Below are positions 1 to 10,066 of a DNA stretch of 64,000 nucleotides, piece by piece (within the stretch, counting starts at the first letter, position 1; each line of letters starts with the position of its first letter). The translations under genes were made by a program, and so were the position numbers. This DNA is from Halichondria panicea (lineage: Eukaryota; Porifera; Demospongiae; Suberitida; Halichondriidae). Under the pieces are notes generated by a model. It ran no database searches, was not told the DNA's origin, and was given only the letters and a program-made list of their open reading frames with translations. The stretch is from the NCBI RefSeq assembly GCF_963675165.1, contig NC_087391.1, positions 5,886,552 to 5,950,551 of the forward strand, in the 5' to 3' direction.

Positions 1-1
1 T

Positions 2-227
2 CTGGTGACATATCCCAACTCTCCCAATGGGAAGGGGTTTCCCCTGGCCAGTCAGACCTACAATGCACCACCCCCACTGCCCCCCAGAGGGGGTCGACAA
101 GACTCAGCGGATAATTACATGAATGACCTCCCTCAGAAGGTTGCAGAGCAAGCACTCGATGGTGAGTCAAAAATTGTTAAATTATTTAAAATTATCGTCT
201 CCCTCTGCAGAGCAATCTGACTACTAG
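2..227 (+). CDS. C-terminal end of an unrecognised protein (5' partial)
   Basis: The reading frame is open from the window edge to 161, where a GT donor (gtgagt) follows a single G. An acceptor (ctctgcag) ends at 210, and the last exon 211-227 completes a Glu codon and reads EQSDY then TAG. About 58 residues are visible. They contain a proline-rich PPPLPPR stretch, which fits an SH3-binding motif, and a YMN motif, which fits a Grb2-type SH2 site if phosphorylated. This suggests the tail of a signalling or adaptor protein, but that is inference from short motifs. I do not recognise the family. An AATAAA at 337-342 could be its poly(A) signal. Confidence 0.6.
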
Positions 228-642
228 AGCACACCCACACACACCACACACACCCACTCACTGACGTTGGTTTGTGACCCTCAATCAAGCGAGAAACCGG
301 CTGGTCCGGATGTGATCTAGTGGACTACTGCTGATCAATAAACTGCATGCCAATATTTTGTGATTATCTTTTCTACATTTAACAAGTTTCATAGCAATTT
401 TTGTAAGTCCACACTTTGTTCTGCGTCTTTCTATACTTTCATTGATTCGTGTTGCAATCATCATATTAATTTTGTATGCTGTATATGACAATAATTATTA
501 CAGCCTTGTGAGCTCGAGGACTGATTTATGTCAAAACAAATTCAGCTCAAAATTTTATTTTTGATAACGATCAATCTTCACCCTAATTAGCAATAAGAAT
601 AAATATATAAAATAATATTGTTTATCATACATAAATACTTGT
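228..642. other. Tail-to-tail intergenic spacer
   Basis: AT-rich spacer between the end of the first gene and the end of GCH1. It holds AATAAA at 337-342 (+) for the first gene. On the minus strand it has AATAAA-type signals at 554-559 and overlapping the GCH1 stop. I see no coding sequence. Confidence 0.6.
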
Positions 643-1520
643 TTATTTAGAGTGTATAATGGTGAGGAACTCTTCCCTAGTGCGTGGGTCATCTCTGAAG
701 GTGCCTAGCATGGAGCTAGTGACTGTCTGACTGTGACCTTTGTTGACCCCTCTCATGGTCATGCACATGTGCCTGTATGGGGGGGGGAAGCACACACAGT
801 CAGTGTGTGAGGGGGGTACACACAGTCAGTGTGTGTGTGTGTGTGAGGGGGGTACACACAGTCAGTGTGTGTGTGTGAGGGGGGTACACACAGTCAGTGT
901 GTGTGTGTGAGGGGGGTACACACAGTAGTGTGTGTGTGTGAGGGGGGTACACACAGTAGTGTGTGTGTGTGTGTGAGGGGGGTACACACAGTCAGTGTGT
1001 GTGTGTGAGGGGGGTACACACAGTAGTGTGTGTGTGTCAGTGTGTGTGTGTGAGGGGGTACACACAGTCGGTGTGTGTGTGTGTGAGAGGGGGGGGTACA
1101 CACAGTAGTGTGGAGTCAGTGTGTGTAAGGGGGGTACACTTACTTGGCTTGTATCACCACACCCACTCCAGTGGGTCCCACTGCACTCAGAATGGCCTCA
1201 GCTATCTCCTTGGTGAGTCTTTCCTGTACTGCACACACACACTCACATGCAGGCAAGGAGGGTACACACAAGAGCTGCTTACCTTGTAGACGTCTGCTAT
1301 ACATCTCCACAATGCGTGCTACCTTGCTCAGACCCAACACCTTCCCATTGGGTAGGTATCCCACATGCGCTGTACCATAGAAGGGGACCAGATGATGTTC
1401 ACACAGTGAGAACAACTCAATATCCTTAACCACTACCATCTCATCATGGTTCTCATCAAACACTCCTTCCTGCACCACACCTGAGCAAGCATGAGGGAAG
1501 ATAGCCTTCAATCATGCCCG

Positions 1521-1571
<51 letters not shown>

Positions 1572-1928
1572 TTATAACTAACCCTCTTATCTAATATGCA
1601 TAATGTACGTGTATAAAGCTCTACACATGTACGGAGCTCTTGTAGCAGTGACACAACGAGAGTACGTACCACTGAGATCCTCCTCATAGCCCTTGGTGAA
1701 GTAGAGAAGAGCTTTGGCTGCCCTTTGTGGAGTCTTGCTTAGCCCCTCTCTTTGTGGCCGCGGGTCCCCGAGGTTGTCTATAATGCTACTGAAGGCAGTG
1801 GAGAGATTGGACAGTACTCCCTCTGCTTTGGACCTCTCCTCGTCATCTCTCCAGTCCTTCGTGTTCAGTCCGCGAGAGTCAAAGTAAGAGAGCTTTAGCG
1901 AGCGTGACGGTCCTGTTCCTTCAGCCAT
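643..1928 (-). CDS. GCH1: GTP cyclohydrolase I
   Basis: Converts GTP to 7,8-dihydroneopterin triphosphate, the first step of tetrahydrobiopterin synthesis, as a cytosolic homodecamer. Four exons rebuild to 223 aa: 1928-1670, 1480-1283, 1228-1144 and 772-643; all junctions keep frame. Zinc ligands are visible: Cys113 and His116 in the CEHH motif, and Cys184 in HMCM. The 71-residue spacing between the two cysteines is as in the animal enzyme. The [13 protein letters not shown] tail is typical. The N-terminal ~40 residues are poorly conserved, as usual for the regulatory extension. The start Met is the first in frame and lies 57 bp from the divergent QPCT start, so the two probably share a promoter. 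Intron 1 holds an AAT tract and intron 3 a minisatellite that begins at the donor. Confidence 0.96.
780..1135. repeat. Minisatellite in GCH1 intron 3
   Basis: About ten units of roughly 30-40 bp built from a GGGGGGTACACACAGT core and a GT tract of variable length. Read on the coding strand, the unit closest to the exon is the 5' splice-site flank itself (GTAAGTGTACCCCCC). Confidence 0.9.
1523..1569. repeat. (AAT)n microsatellite
   Basis: About 15 uninterrupted AAT triplets inside GCH1 intron 1. Confidence 0.95.
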
Positions 1929-1985
1929 TTCTAATTAAAGAGCATTTGTTCTAATAAGAGCCCACTCATCAACAAAGCAACAAAG
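1929..1985. promoter_or_regulatory. Compact bidirectional promoter GCH1/QPCT
   Basis: Only 57 bp separate the GCH1 start (-) from the QPCT start (+). Both transcripts must start in or near this gap, unless untranslated leaders overlap the neighbour's coding region. No TATA box is obvious. Confidence 0.55.
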
Positions 1986-4585
1986 ATGTCTGTCTACGGT
2001 CAAGGTCGAAACCTTTGCTCGTGGCTGGCGCTACTCGGTATGGCCACGCTGGTCACCTCTGCTGCTGCTGCTACTGTAAGATCCACTATACTATGTACAC
2101 ACACAATCATTCATGGGCCACATGTACACAGCATCGCTTCAAGATGCTCAGTAGCCAGAGAGTGCGCTCTATCATGCGTTGCAGTGATATAGAGTCTCTG
2201 AGAACACATGACTTCCCTGGAGTGCTCAAGGAGAGAGTGCCTGGGACCCCCGGTCATGAGGAAGTGCGCAAGGTAAGGAGCTATCTCATGAGAAGCTGTA
2301 CATTGCTACAATTAATTAATTAGTGGTACTTGTATTATAAATATATAGGTGGGGCAGAATGATGACTAGATAGCTTAGTGGTTAGTTAACTTGACTTTGG
2401 CTTCGTAAGGCGTGGGTTCGATTCCTCCCTCCTCCTCCCTGTTCTCTATATTTTCACAAATCTAATTAATATTTCATAACAGTATTTATTATTATAATAG
2501 TATATAGTGTCTCGACTGAGTCAGCTGAACTGCTCTCGATGGAACATTACAGAGCATTCATTTGAAGATGATACTCCGCTAGGCAGGAAACCATTCACTA
2601 ACATCATAGCCACTCTGGACCCTCATGTGAGCAAGAGACTTGTACTGGCTGCTCACTACGACTCTAAGATACTCACTGGGAAACAGTTCCTAGCAGCTAC
2701 TGACTCTGCCCTCCCTGTGGCCCTACTACTGGACCTGGCTCTCACTCTCGATGAGAAGCTACTGGAGAGAGAGGTAAGGTCCACCTGTACTTGTACCCTC
2801 CAGCTAGCTGACTGCTTACAACCTGTGTGTACTGTACTGTTCCCTCCAGCTAGCTGACTTTTTTTTTTCAGCTAGCTGACTACTCACTCCAACTCATCTT
2901 CACTGATGGGGAGGAAGCATTTCGTTACTGGACAGCTACCGACTCCCTGTATGGCGCTAGGAGGCTGGCTACTGACATGGCTGGAGAGCTACTGAGTGTG
3001 GAGGATAACAATGGGCTAGAGGCTATGACAGCGTTTGTACTGCTGGACCTGATTGGAGCAGCGAGTCCATCCTTCCATGACATGTATGAACCAGGCAGTC
3101 AACTCTTCCAGAGAATGGTCAAGATAGGTGAGGGCGGCCTCTAGCTGAGGTGTGAGGGCGGCCTCTAGCTGAGGCGTGGGTGTTGTAACCATAATCTAAT
3201 ATGTGGCCATTATTATGCAGGCCACCTGTTGATTGCTAGGACACCTGTTGGTTGCTAGGACGCATTCCAAGGCTATAAATATCTTATCTATTCATAGTCT
3301 CCCATATTAGGGCGTGTTGGGTTACACAATCCGTGAGATTTACGCTTGATTACGCTTGTTGGTGATAATAAGTGTGTACATGTCAGCACTTTCATTAGCT
3401 ATTGTATAATATTCGTCCCTTACAGAGCGGAGGCTGCATGATGATGGTCATTTAGAGGGCCACTCCAGCCACTACTTCAATGAGCGCACAGCTTATGGTC
3501 TTTATCACATTGAAGATGATCACAAACCATTTCTTGATAAAGGTATGTTTTGATGTGGGTACCTGTCTGCTCTAGTTATTCTGTTGGGCCTATAGAGTGT
3601 CAATGCAATTAGTGTGACTTACATTGTCCTGTGATCTCAACTGAAGCCCTTTTCCTGGGTCTCTGCCAACTGACAGCTAGTAAACAGCTTTGTGTGTGTA
3701 TGTACTAATGCTTCCATCCTCCCACATAGAGGTGTACCTATAGTGCATCTCATATCCTACCCATTCCCCCACATGGAGGTGTACCTATAGTGCATCTCAT
3801 AGCCTACCCATTCCCCCACATGGAGGTGTACCTATAGTGCATCTCATAGCCTACCCATTCCCCCACATGCAGGTGTACCTATAGTGCATCTCATAGCCTA
3901 CCCATTCTCCCACATGGAGGTGTACCTATAGTGCATCTCATATCCTACCCATTCCCCCACATGGAGGTGTACCTATAGTGCATCTCATAGCCTACCCATT
4001 CCCCCACATGGAGGTGTACCTATAGTGCATCTCATAGCCTACCCATTCCCCCACATGCAGGTGTACCTATAGTGCATCTCATAGCCTACCCATTCCCCCA
4101 CATGCAGGTGTACCTATAGTGCATCTCATAGCCTACCCATTCTCCCACATGGAGGTGTACCTATAGTGCATCTCATAGCCTACCCATTCCCCCACATGGA
4201 GGTGTACCTATAGTGCATCTCATAGCCTACCCATTCCCCCACATAGAGGTGTACCTATAGTGCATCTCATAGCCTACCCATTCCCCCACATGGAGGTGTA
4301 CCTATAGTGCATCTCATAGCCTACCCATTCCCCCACATGCAGGTGTACCTATAGTGCATCTCATAGCCTCCCCATTCTCCCACATGGAGGTGTACCTATA
4401 GTGCATCTCATAGCCTCCCCATTCCCCCACATGCAGGTGTACCTATAGTGCATCTCATAGCCTACCCATTCCCCTCTGTCTGGCACAAGTCATCGGACAA
4501 TGCTCAAGCTATAGACTGGAACACTGTAGCTAACCTCAGAAAAATCTTTTTAGTGTTTCTGCACGAATACTTTCACCTACGTTAA
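1986..4585 (+). CDS. QPCT: Glutaminyl-peptide cyclotransferase (glutaminyl cyclase)
   Basis: A zinc enzyme of the secretory pathway that cyclises N-terminal Gln to pyroglutamate. Six exons give 341 aa: 1986-2075, 2132-2272, 2501-2773, 2872-3127, 3426-3542 and 4437-4585. The start has a signal-peptide-like segment (CSWLALLGMATLVTSAAA). Metal and catalytic residues are visible: Asp131 in AHYDSK, the Glu182-Glu183 pair in TDGEEAF, and His309 in SVWHKSSDN. The fold runs to the C-terminus (LHEYFHL), so the gene looks complete. Length is close to the animal enzyme. Two acceptors are embedded in tandem repeats: the exon 4 acceptor is present three times and the exon 6 acceptor sixteen times. Only the acceptors chosen here keep the reading frame open. 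QPCT versus the Golgi paralogue QPCTL is not settled. Confidence 0.95.
2365..2436 (+). repeat. tRNA-like sequence, possibly SINE-derived, in QPCT intron 2
   Basis: A Pol III A-box-like stretch (TAGCTTAGTGGTTAG) is followed at tRNA-like distance by a good B box (GGGTTCGATTCC). I could not fold a convincing acceptor or anticodon stem, so this is more likely a decayed tRNA or a tRNA-derived SINE head than a working tRNA. Confidence 0.35.
2796..2880 (+). repeat. Triplicated 3' splice site of QPCT exon 4
   Basis: The sequence CAGCTAGCTGACT occurs at 2801, 2847 and 2869 (last base varies). Each has the form CAG|CTAGCTGAC. The third, after a run of T, is the one used in the model. Confidence 0.8.
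3721..4468 (+). repeat. 47-bp minisatellite containing the QPCT exon 6 acceptor
   Basis: Sixteen head-to-tail copies spaced exactly 47 bp. Each contains AG|GTGTACCTATAGTGCATC, that is the splice acceptor and the start of exon 6. The last copy is the real exon. Upstream bases vary (TAGAG, TGGAG or TGCAG before the junction). Confidence 0.95.
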
Positions 4586-4877
4586 TGTTACTTCATGCTG
4601 CAATAGTGTCCAGCCATTGTTAGCCATTATGTCTAATGGACCTCATGATTCATGGTATGTCAACTTTAGGGGGGAGTATTGTGTCTCAGTGCATGCCCAC
4701 ATAAACAAATTCACAGTCAATAGAGTTCAACAATTTATTGCATGTTGGCAGGCCAGCTGCCAGTTCTGCCAGCAGAACATGAGTAGGTGAGTAGCTTTAG
4801 GGGCAAACTCAATACAACGAGAAGCGAGACCAGCTCAAATTAGAGAAACAGACTAGACAAGTGAGATAAGAGACAGT
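4586..4877. other. Tail-to-tail spacer QPCT/SRF
   Basis: Noncoding. A minus-strand AATAAA at 4734-4739 suits SRF. I see no other signal. Confidence 0.6.
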
Positions 4878-6404
4878 TTAGATTCGAATCGCCTGAGGAC
4901 TGTTCGTGTAAAGCCCTTGGGACGGATGGAACTTGTGATGTTGAATAGGGCTCCTGCTTGGTGATCTGTCAATGTAGGTCTCAATCATTGTCCCTTGGGC
5001 CACATGATGTAGCGATGGTGATCCTAGCTCCTCCATCATGCATTGCTGCATGCCTCCAGCTGGGCTACCAGGGTGATAGGGACTCCCGTAGGCTCTATGA
5101 GGGCTACCGGGTGTTTGGTGGGGTGGACTGTGACTGTACCCGGGGGGCGGGGGAGAGGAATGATGGGGCGACACTGTGGATATGGGCACAGGGGAACACT
5201 CTGGCATTGGGTGGAATCCCATGGACATCATTCCGTGGGGGATAGTCACCACAGAGGGGTTCACAATGGTATGCATCGGAGTGGCTGTCGAGACCATTGG
5301 ATCTCCCATAGAGTTCTGCAGAGACAGGGAGGTTCATAAACACACTCCACACACACAGCTATAGCTAGCAAGCTAAACACACTCCACACACACAGCTATA
5401 GCTAGCAAGCTAAACACACTCCACACACACAGCTATAGCTAGCTAGCTAAACACACTCCACACACACAGCTATAGCTAGCAAGCTAAACACACTCCACAC
5501 ACACAGCTATAGCTAGCTAGCTAAACACACTCCACACACACAGCTATAGCTAGCTAGCTAAACACACTCCACACACACAGCTATAGCTAGCTAGCTAAAC
5601 ACACTCCACACACACAGCTATAGCTAGCAAGCTAAACACACTCCACACACACAGCTATAGCTAGCTAGCTAAATACACTCCACACACACAGCTATAGCTA
5701 GCTAGCTAAACACACTCCACACACACAGCTATAGCTAGCTAGCTAGCTTACCTTGAAGTCGGCATCCTCTGGTAGTTGGTAGCCCAGCTCGGTCTCCTCG
5801 AAACCTGTCGCTGACATCCTAATGTCATAATCTCCCAGGTTGTGGTTGGGTGGGTCGGGCTGATGCAGGCACGTCTGAATGAGAGCCTTGCCAGCCTCCG
5901 AGGTGATCATAGGCTGCAGCTTGGGAGTAGCGAACGTGTAGACGTGGCCTGTCTCCGAAGCGACCAGCAGCATGACTTGGGTCCCAGTCAGAGTGCTCAG
6001 CTCGTACGCCTGTGGTTAAGAAGTACAAGGTAAAGCGTGTACATGTACGTACAAGCCCTGAAGCCACATACCTTCTTCATGATTCCTGACTTTCTCTTTG
6101 AAAATGTAGTGTATCTTCTCAACTTGTTTTGTATGTACTGCATCTCGATTTTTACTCGTCCTCTGGTCTTTTTTCCAGCAGGCAGTTGTCCAACCTTGTG
6201 GAGTTTCTCGTTGTTGAGCTGTAGGCTGCAGCTCTCGTCGTTATCGCTTGTACTTATCGATGATCGATCGTCATTGTCTGTGGAGTGCATCTTGGAGGGG
6301 TGGGGGAATTGGGAAAGGGAGGCAAAGGGATCCGTAGTAGTCATTGAGTGGGTGGTTCTATCTCCAAGCATTTTAGAAGTTAATTCCAGCAGTCGTGCCA
6401 GCAC
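4878..6404 (-). CDS. SRF: Serum response factor, MADS-box transcription factor
   Basis: A nuclear dimeric factor that binds CArG boxes and controls actin-cytoskeleton and immediate-early genes. Three exons give 342 aa: 6404-6072, 6009-5752 and 5315-4878. Residues 77-135 are the MADS box, with GKKTRGRVKIEMQYI, NKLRRYTTFSKRKSGIMKK and AYELSTLTGTQVMLLVASE. The SRF-type dimer and cofactor extension (SAM) follows with ATPKLQPMITSEAGKALIQ and MSATGFEETELGY. This extension marks the SRF type rather than MEF2. The last exon encodes a Pro/Ser/His-rich activation-like tail. The intron falls inside the MADS box after GIMKK. An alternative start is Met12 (6371). The protein is shorter than the ~500 aa vertebrate form, mainly in the tail. 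A perfect CArG box lies about 200 bp upstream. Confidence 0.96.
5337..5750. repeat. 37-bp minisatellite in SRF intron 2
   Basis: About eleven copies of a 37-bp unit made of ACACACTCCACACACACAG followed by CTATAGCTAGC and variants (AAGCTAA or TAGCTAA). The array abuts the exon 2 donor. Confidence 0.93.
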
Positions 6405-6560
6405 GTCTGAACTTCGCAGTATAAATCTTTTGTAGCTGAAGTGCTATAAAACTTGTAGCAAATTTGCTTTTCTGAACTTCAGTTTTGCAAGGATGTTTTT
6501 ATATGCACAACCCTTGCCACAGGATGTGGTAATGCATAATTATATAGTTGCTTATTAGTT

Positions 6561-6614
6561 CCCAATAAGGTATTCACTTCCTGCCCCACGCCTAATGCTT
6601 GCTCCCTTATAAGG
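6561..6614 (-). promoter_or_regulatory. CArG boxes upstream of SRF
   Basis: CCTTATAAGG at 6605-6614 is a perfect match to the SRF site CC(A/T)6GG and is fully palindromic. CCCAATAAGG at 6561-6570 differs by one base. They sit about 200 and 157 bp upstream of the SRF start codon. SRF autoregulation through paired promoter CArG boxes is known in vertebrates; here it is inferred from sequence. Confidence 0.6.
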
Positions 6615-7896
<1,282 letters not shown>

Positions 7897-9931
7897 TCAC
7901 TCTTCTCTTGCTTCCATCATGAGCAGACCTGGAGAGTGGGTGGGAGGTTGGCAAGAGATGAATGTACTCTACCCAATATAGTCAGCTCTCTATGCTAGCA
8001 CTCTGGGACCATTTGGCTAGGCCAGACAGCTACTATTCTATTATTATACATGCAGTGCTATAAATACCTTGTTGTCCATCAATGTCATCAAGCAGATCCC
8101 TCTTAGGTAGTAGTGGTTGTGGGCATGCACAGTGTGGGCAGTAGGCAGGTGACTGGCGGCCATAACGTGGAGAGGGGGGCTTCAGATAAGGTCTGAGTGC
8201 TCCAGCATGATGAGCCTGTCTCTCCCTGAACCAAGCAGGGTGGCCTGGAACCATACCTATCACCTACAGTGGGAACAACACACTAAACATGGCAACAGAC
8301 GTGACATCCAATTAGTGGCTGGAATGCTCTAAAATACCCCTAGCTAGAGAGCCAGTGTAAACAGGAAACTGTGCATGGCTTCACCTCATCACAGGTTCTC
8401 CTACTGACCACGGCCCTGAACCCCATCCTATTCCACAGACTGTCTCTCGCTAGAAGGAATTTGGGGAACTGACTCATCCAGTCCTCTCCAATGGCCCAAG
8501 GGAATATCTCGTACTTCTCATCTTCCTCATCTTCCTCAATATCATTGGCCAAATACCTGCTCACACAATAAAGAGGGTTCGAGTCAGGCACCGTGTGTGG
8601 GTGTGTATGTGTGTGTGTGTGGGGTACGGGGGTGTGTGTGTGTGTGAACACTTACAATGCTATAAAGAAGTTGAGTCGGTCGAATTCCTTGAGAGAGAGA
8701 TTGGCTCTTCTGAAGTACACAAACACCATGGCCAGTAGATACTGCACACACACACACACACACGGGATGCCATTGTCAGTAAAGGGGACATGTGTATGTA
8801 CCTTATCAGCTAGCTTGGCACATCCGTCCACCCAGAGGAAATCTTGAATGATGTCATCATCCAATAGCTCCAGAAACGCCATCAGATAATTGTCAGGTTG
8901 AGCTGGACAGTGGAGCTTTCGTTGAGGGAACCCATCAAACACCATCACCTCAGGACTGCTGGCCTCCCTGCAGAGAATACAACACCATACTAAACCCTAC
9001 ACCACCTCAGGACTGCTGGCCTCCCTGCAGAGAATACAACACCATACTAAACCCTACACCACCTCAGGACTGCTGGCCTCCCTGCAGAGAATACAACACC
9101 ATACTAAACCCTACACCCCACCACCTCAGGACTGCTGGCCTCCCTGCAGAGAATACAACACCATACTAAACCCTACACCCCACCACCTCAGGACTGCTGG
9201 CCTCCCTGCAGAGAATACAACACCATACTAAACCCTACACCACCTCAGGACTGCTGGCCTCCCTGCAGAGAATACAACACCATACTAAACCCTACACCCC
9301 ACCACCTCAGGACTGCTGGCCTCCCTGCAGAGAATACAACACCATACTAAACCCTACACCACCTCAGGACTGCTGGCCTCCCTGCAGAGAATACAACACC
9401 ATACTAAACCCTACACCCCACCACCTCAGGACTGCTGGCCTCCCTGCAGAGAATACAACACCATACTAAACCCTACACCACCTCAGGACTGCTGGCCTTC
9501 CTGCAGAGAATACAACACCATACTAAACCCTACACCACCTCAGGACTGCTGGCCTCCCTGCAGAGAATACAACACCATACCTAGAATACCTACACACACA
9601 ATGAAGAGGGTTCCCTAACAACACTGGAGTTGGCTAATTACACTGAATGATCACAATGCACACAGAGCCCAACAAAACTAATTAATTGTGAAATTTTGTC
9701 CACTTTATATAATTTAATACCATCAACAAAGTTAAAATTGTCAATTACTTTATAAAGGCTTCCTAGAATAGTGGGTCTAATGAGGCATGAGGCACACAGT
9801 TAGAGTCTTGGGTGGCATGCTGACTAATAGGGTACAGCAACTCATTATACAGCAGCTCACATTCCTGCAAGTGCCCAGGGCTGCTCTTGACAGTGAGACC
9901 TCTTCAGACCTCTATCCACAGCATTGGCCAT
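7897..9931 (-). CDS. Speedy/RINGO family CDK activator
   Basis: Speedy proteins bind and activate CDK1/CDK2 without being cyclins and drive meiotic or S-phase entry. Exons 8967-8802, 8741-8656, 8556-8385, 8263-8068 and 7928-7897 carry the whole Speedy box. It starts [20 protein letters not shown], continues [20 protein letters not shown] and [20 protein letters not shown], then [13 protein letters not shown] and [11 protein letters not shown], and ends with [17 protein letters not shown] first exon at 9931-9861 ([14 protein letters not shown]...) is proposed because its GTGAGC donor joins in frame to the box exon; the total is 240 aa. This 5' exon is less certain. An alternative start is the Met at 8945, which gives 209 aa. 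Intron 1 contains eleven copies of the exon 2 acceptor. The C-terminal tail has a CPHC motif and ends MMEAREE. Confidence 0.93.
8945..9580 (-). repeat. ~56-64-bp minisatellite containing the Speedy exon 2 acceptor
   Basis: Eleven copies, in two alternating lengths (with or without an extra CACCCCAC). Each copy, read on the minus strand, carries TATTCTCTGCAG|GGAGGCC plus about 22 bp of exon start. The copy nearest the exon is the working acceptor. In other copies the exon frame runs into a TAG within 10 codons. Confidence 0.93.
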
Positions 9932-10066
9932 TCTTGGTCTATCTCTATTTAGCTATACTTGACTGGCACCTGTGCTTTAGCTGAGTTCACATGATACATG
10001 TACAAAGCATAGCAACAAACAGAGTCACATATACATGAAAAAGCAACCAAGCATACAAAAATGTAG
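9932..10066. other. Short spacer Speedy/NRDE2
   Basis: Noncoding gap of 135 bp between the proposed first Speedy exon and the NRDE2 stop, both on the minus strand. It should contain the NRDE2 3' end and the Speedy promoter. Confidence 0.5.
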
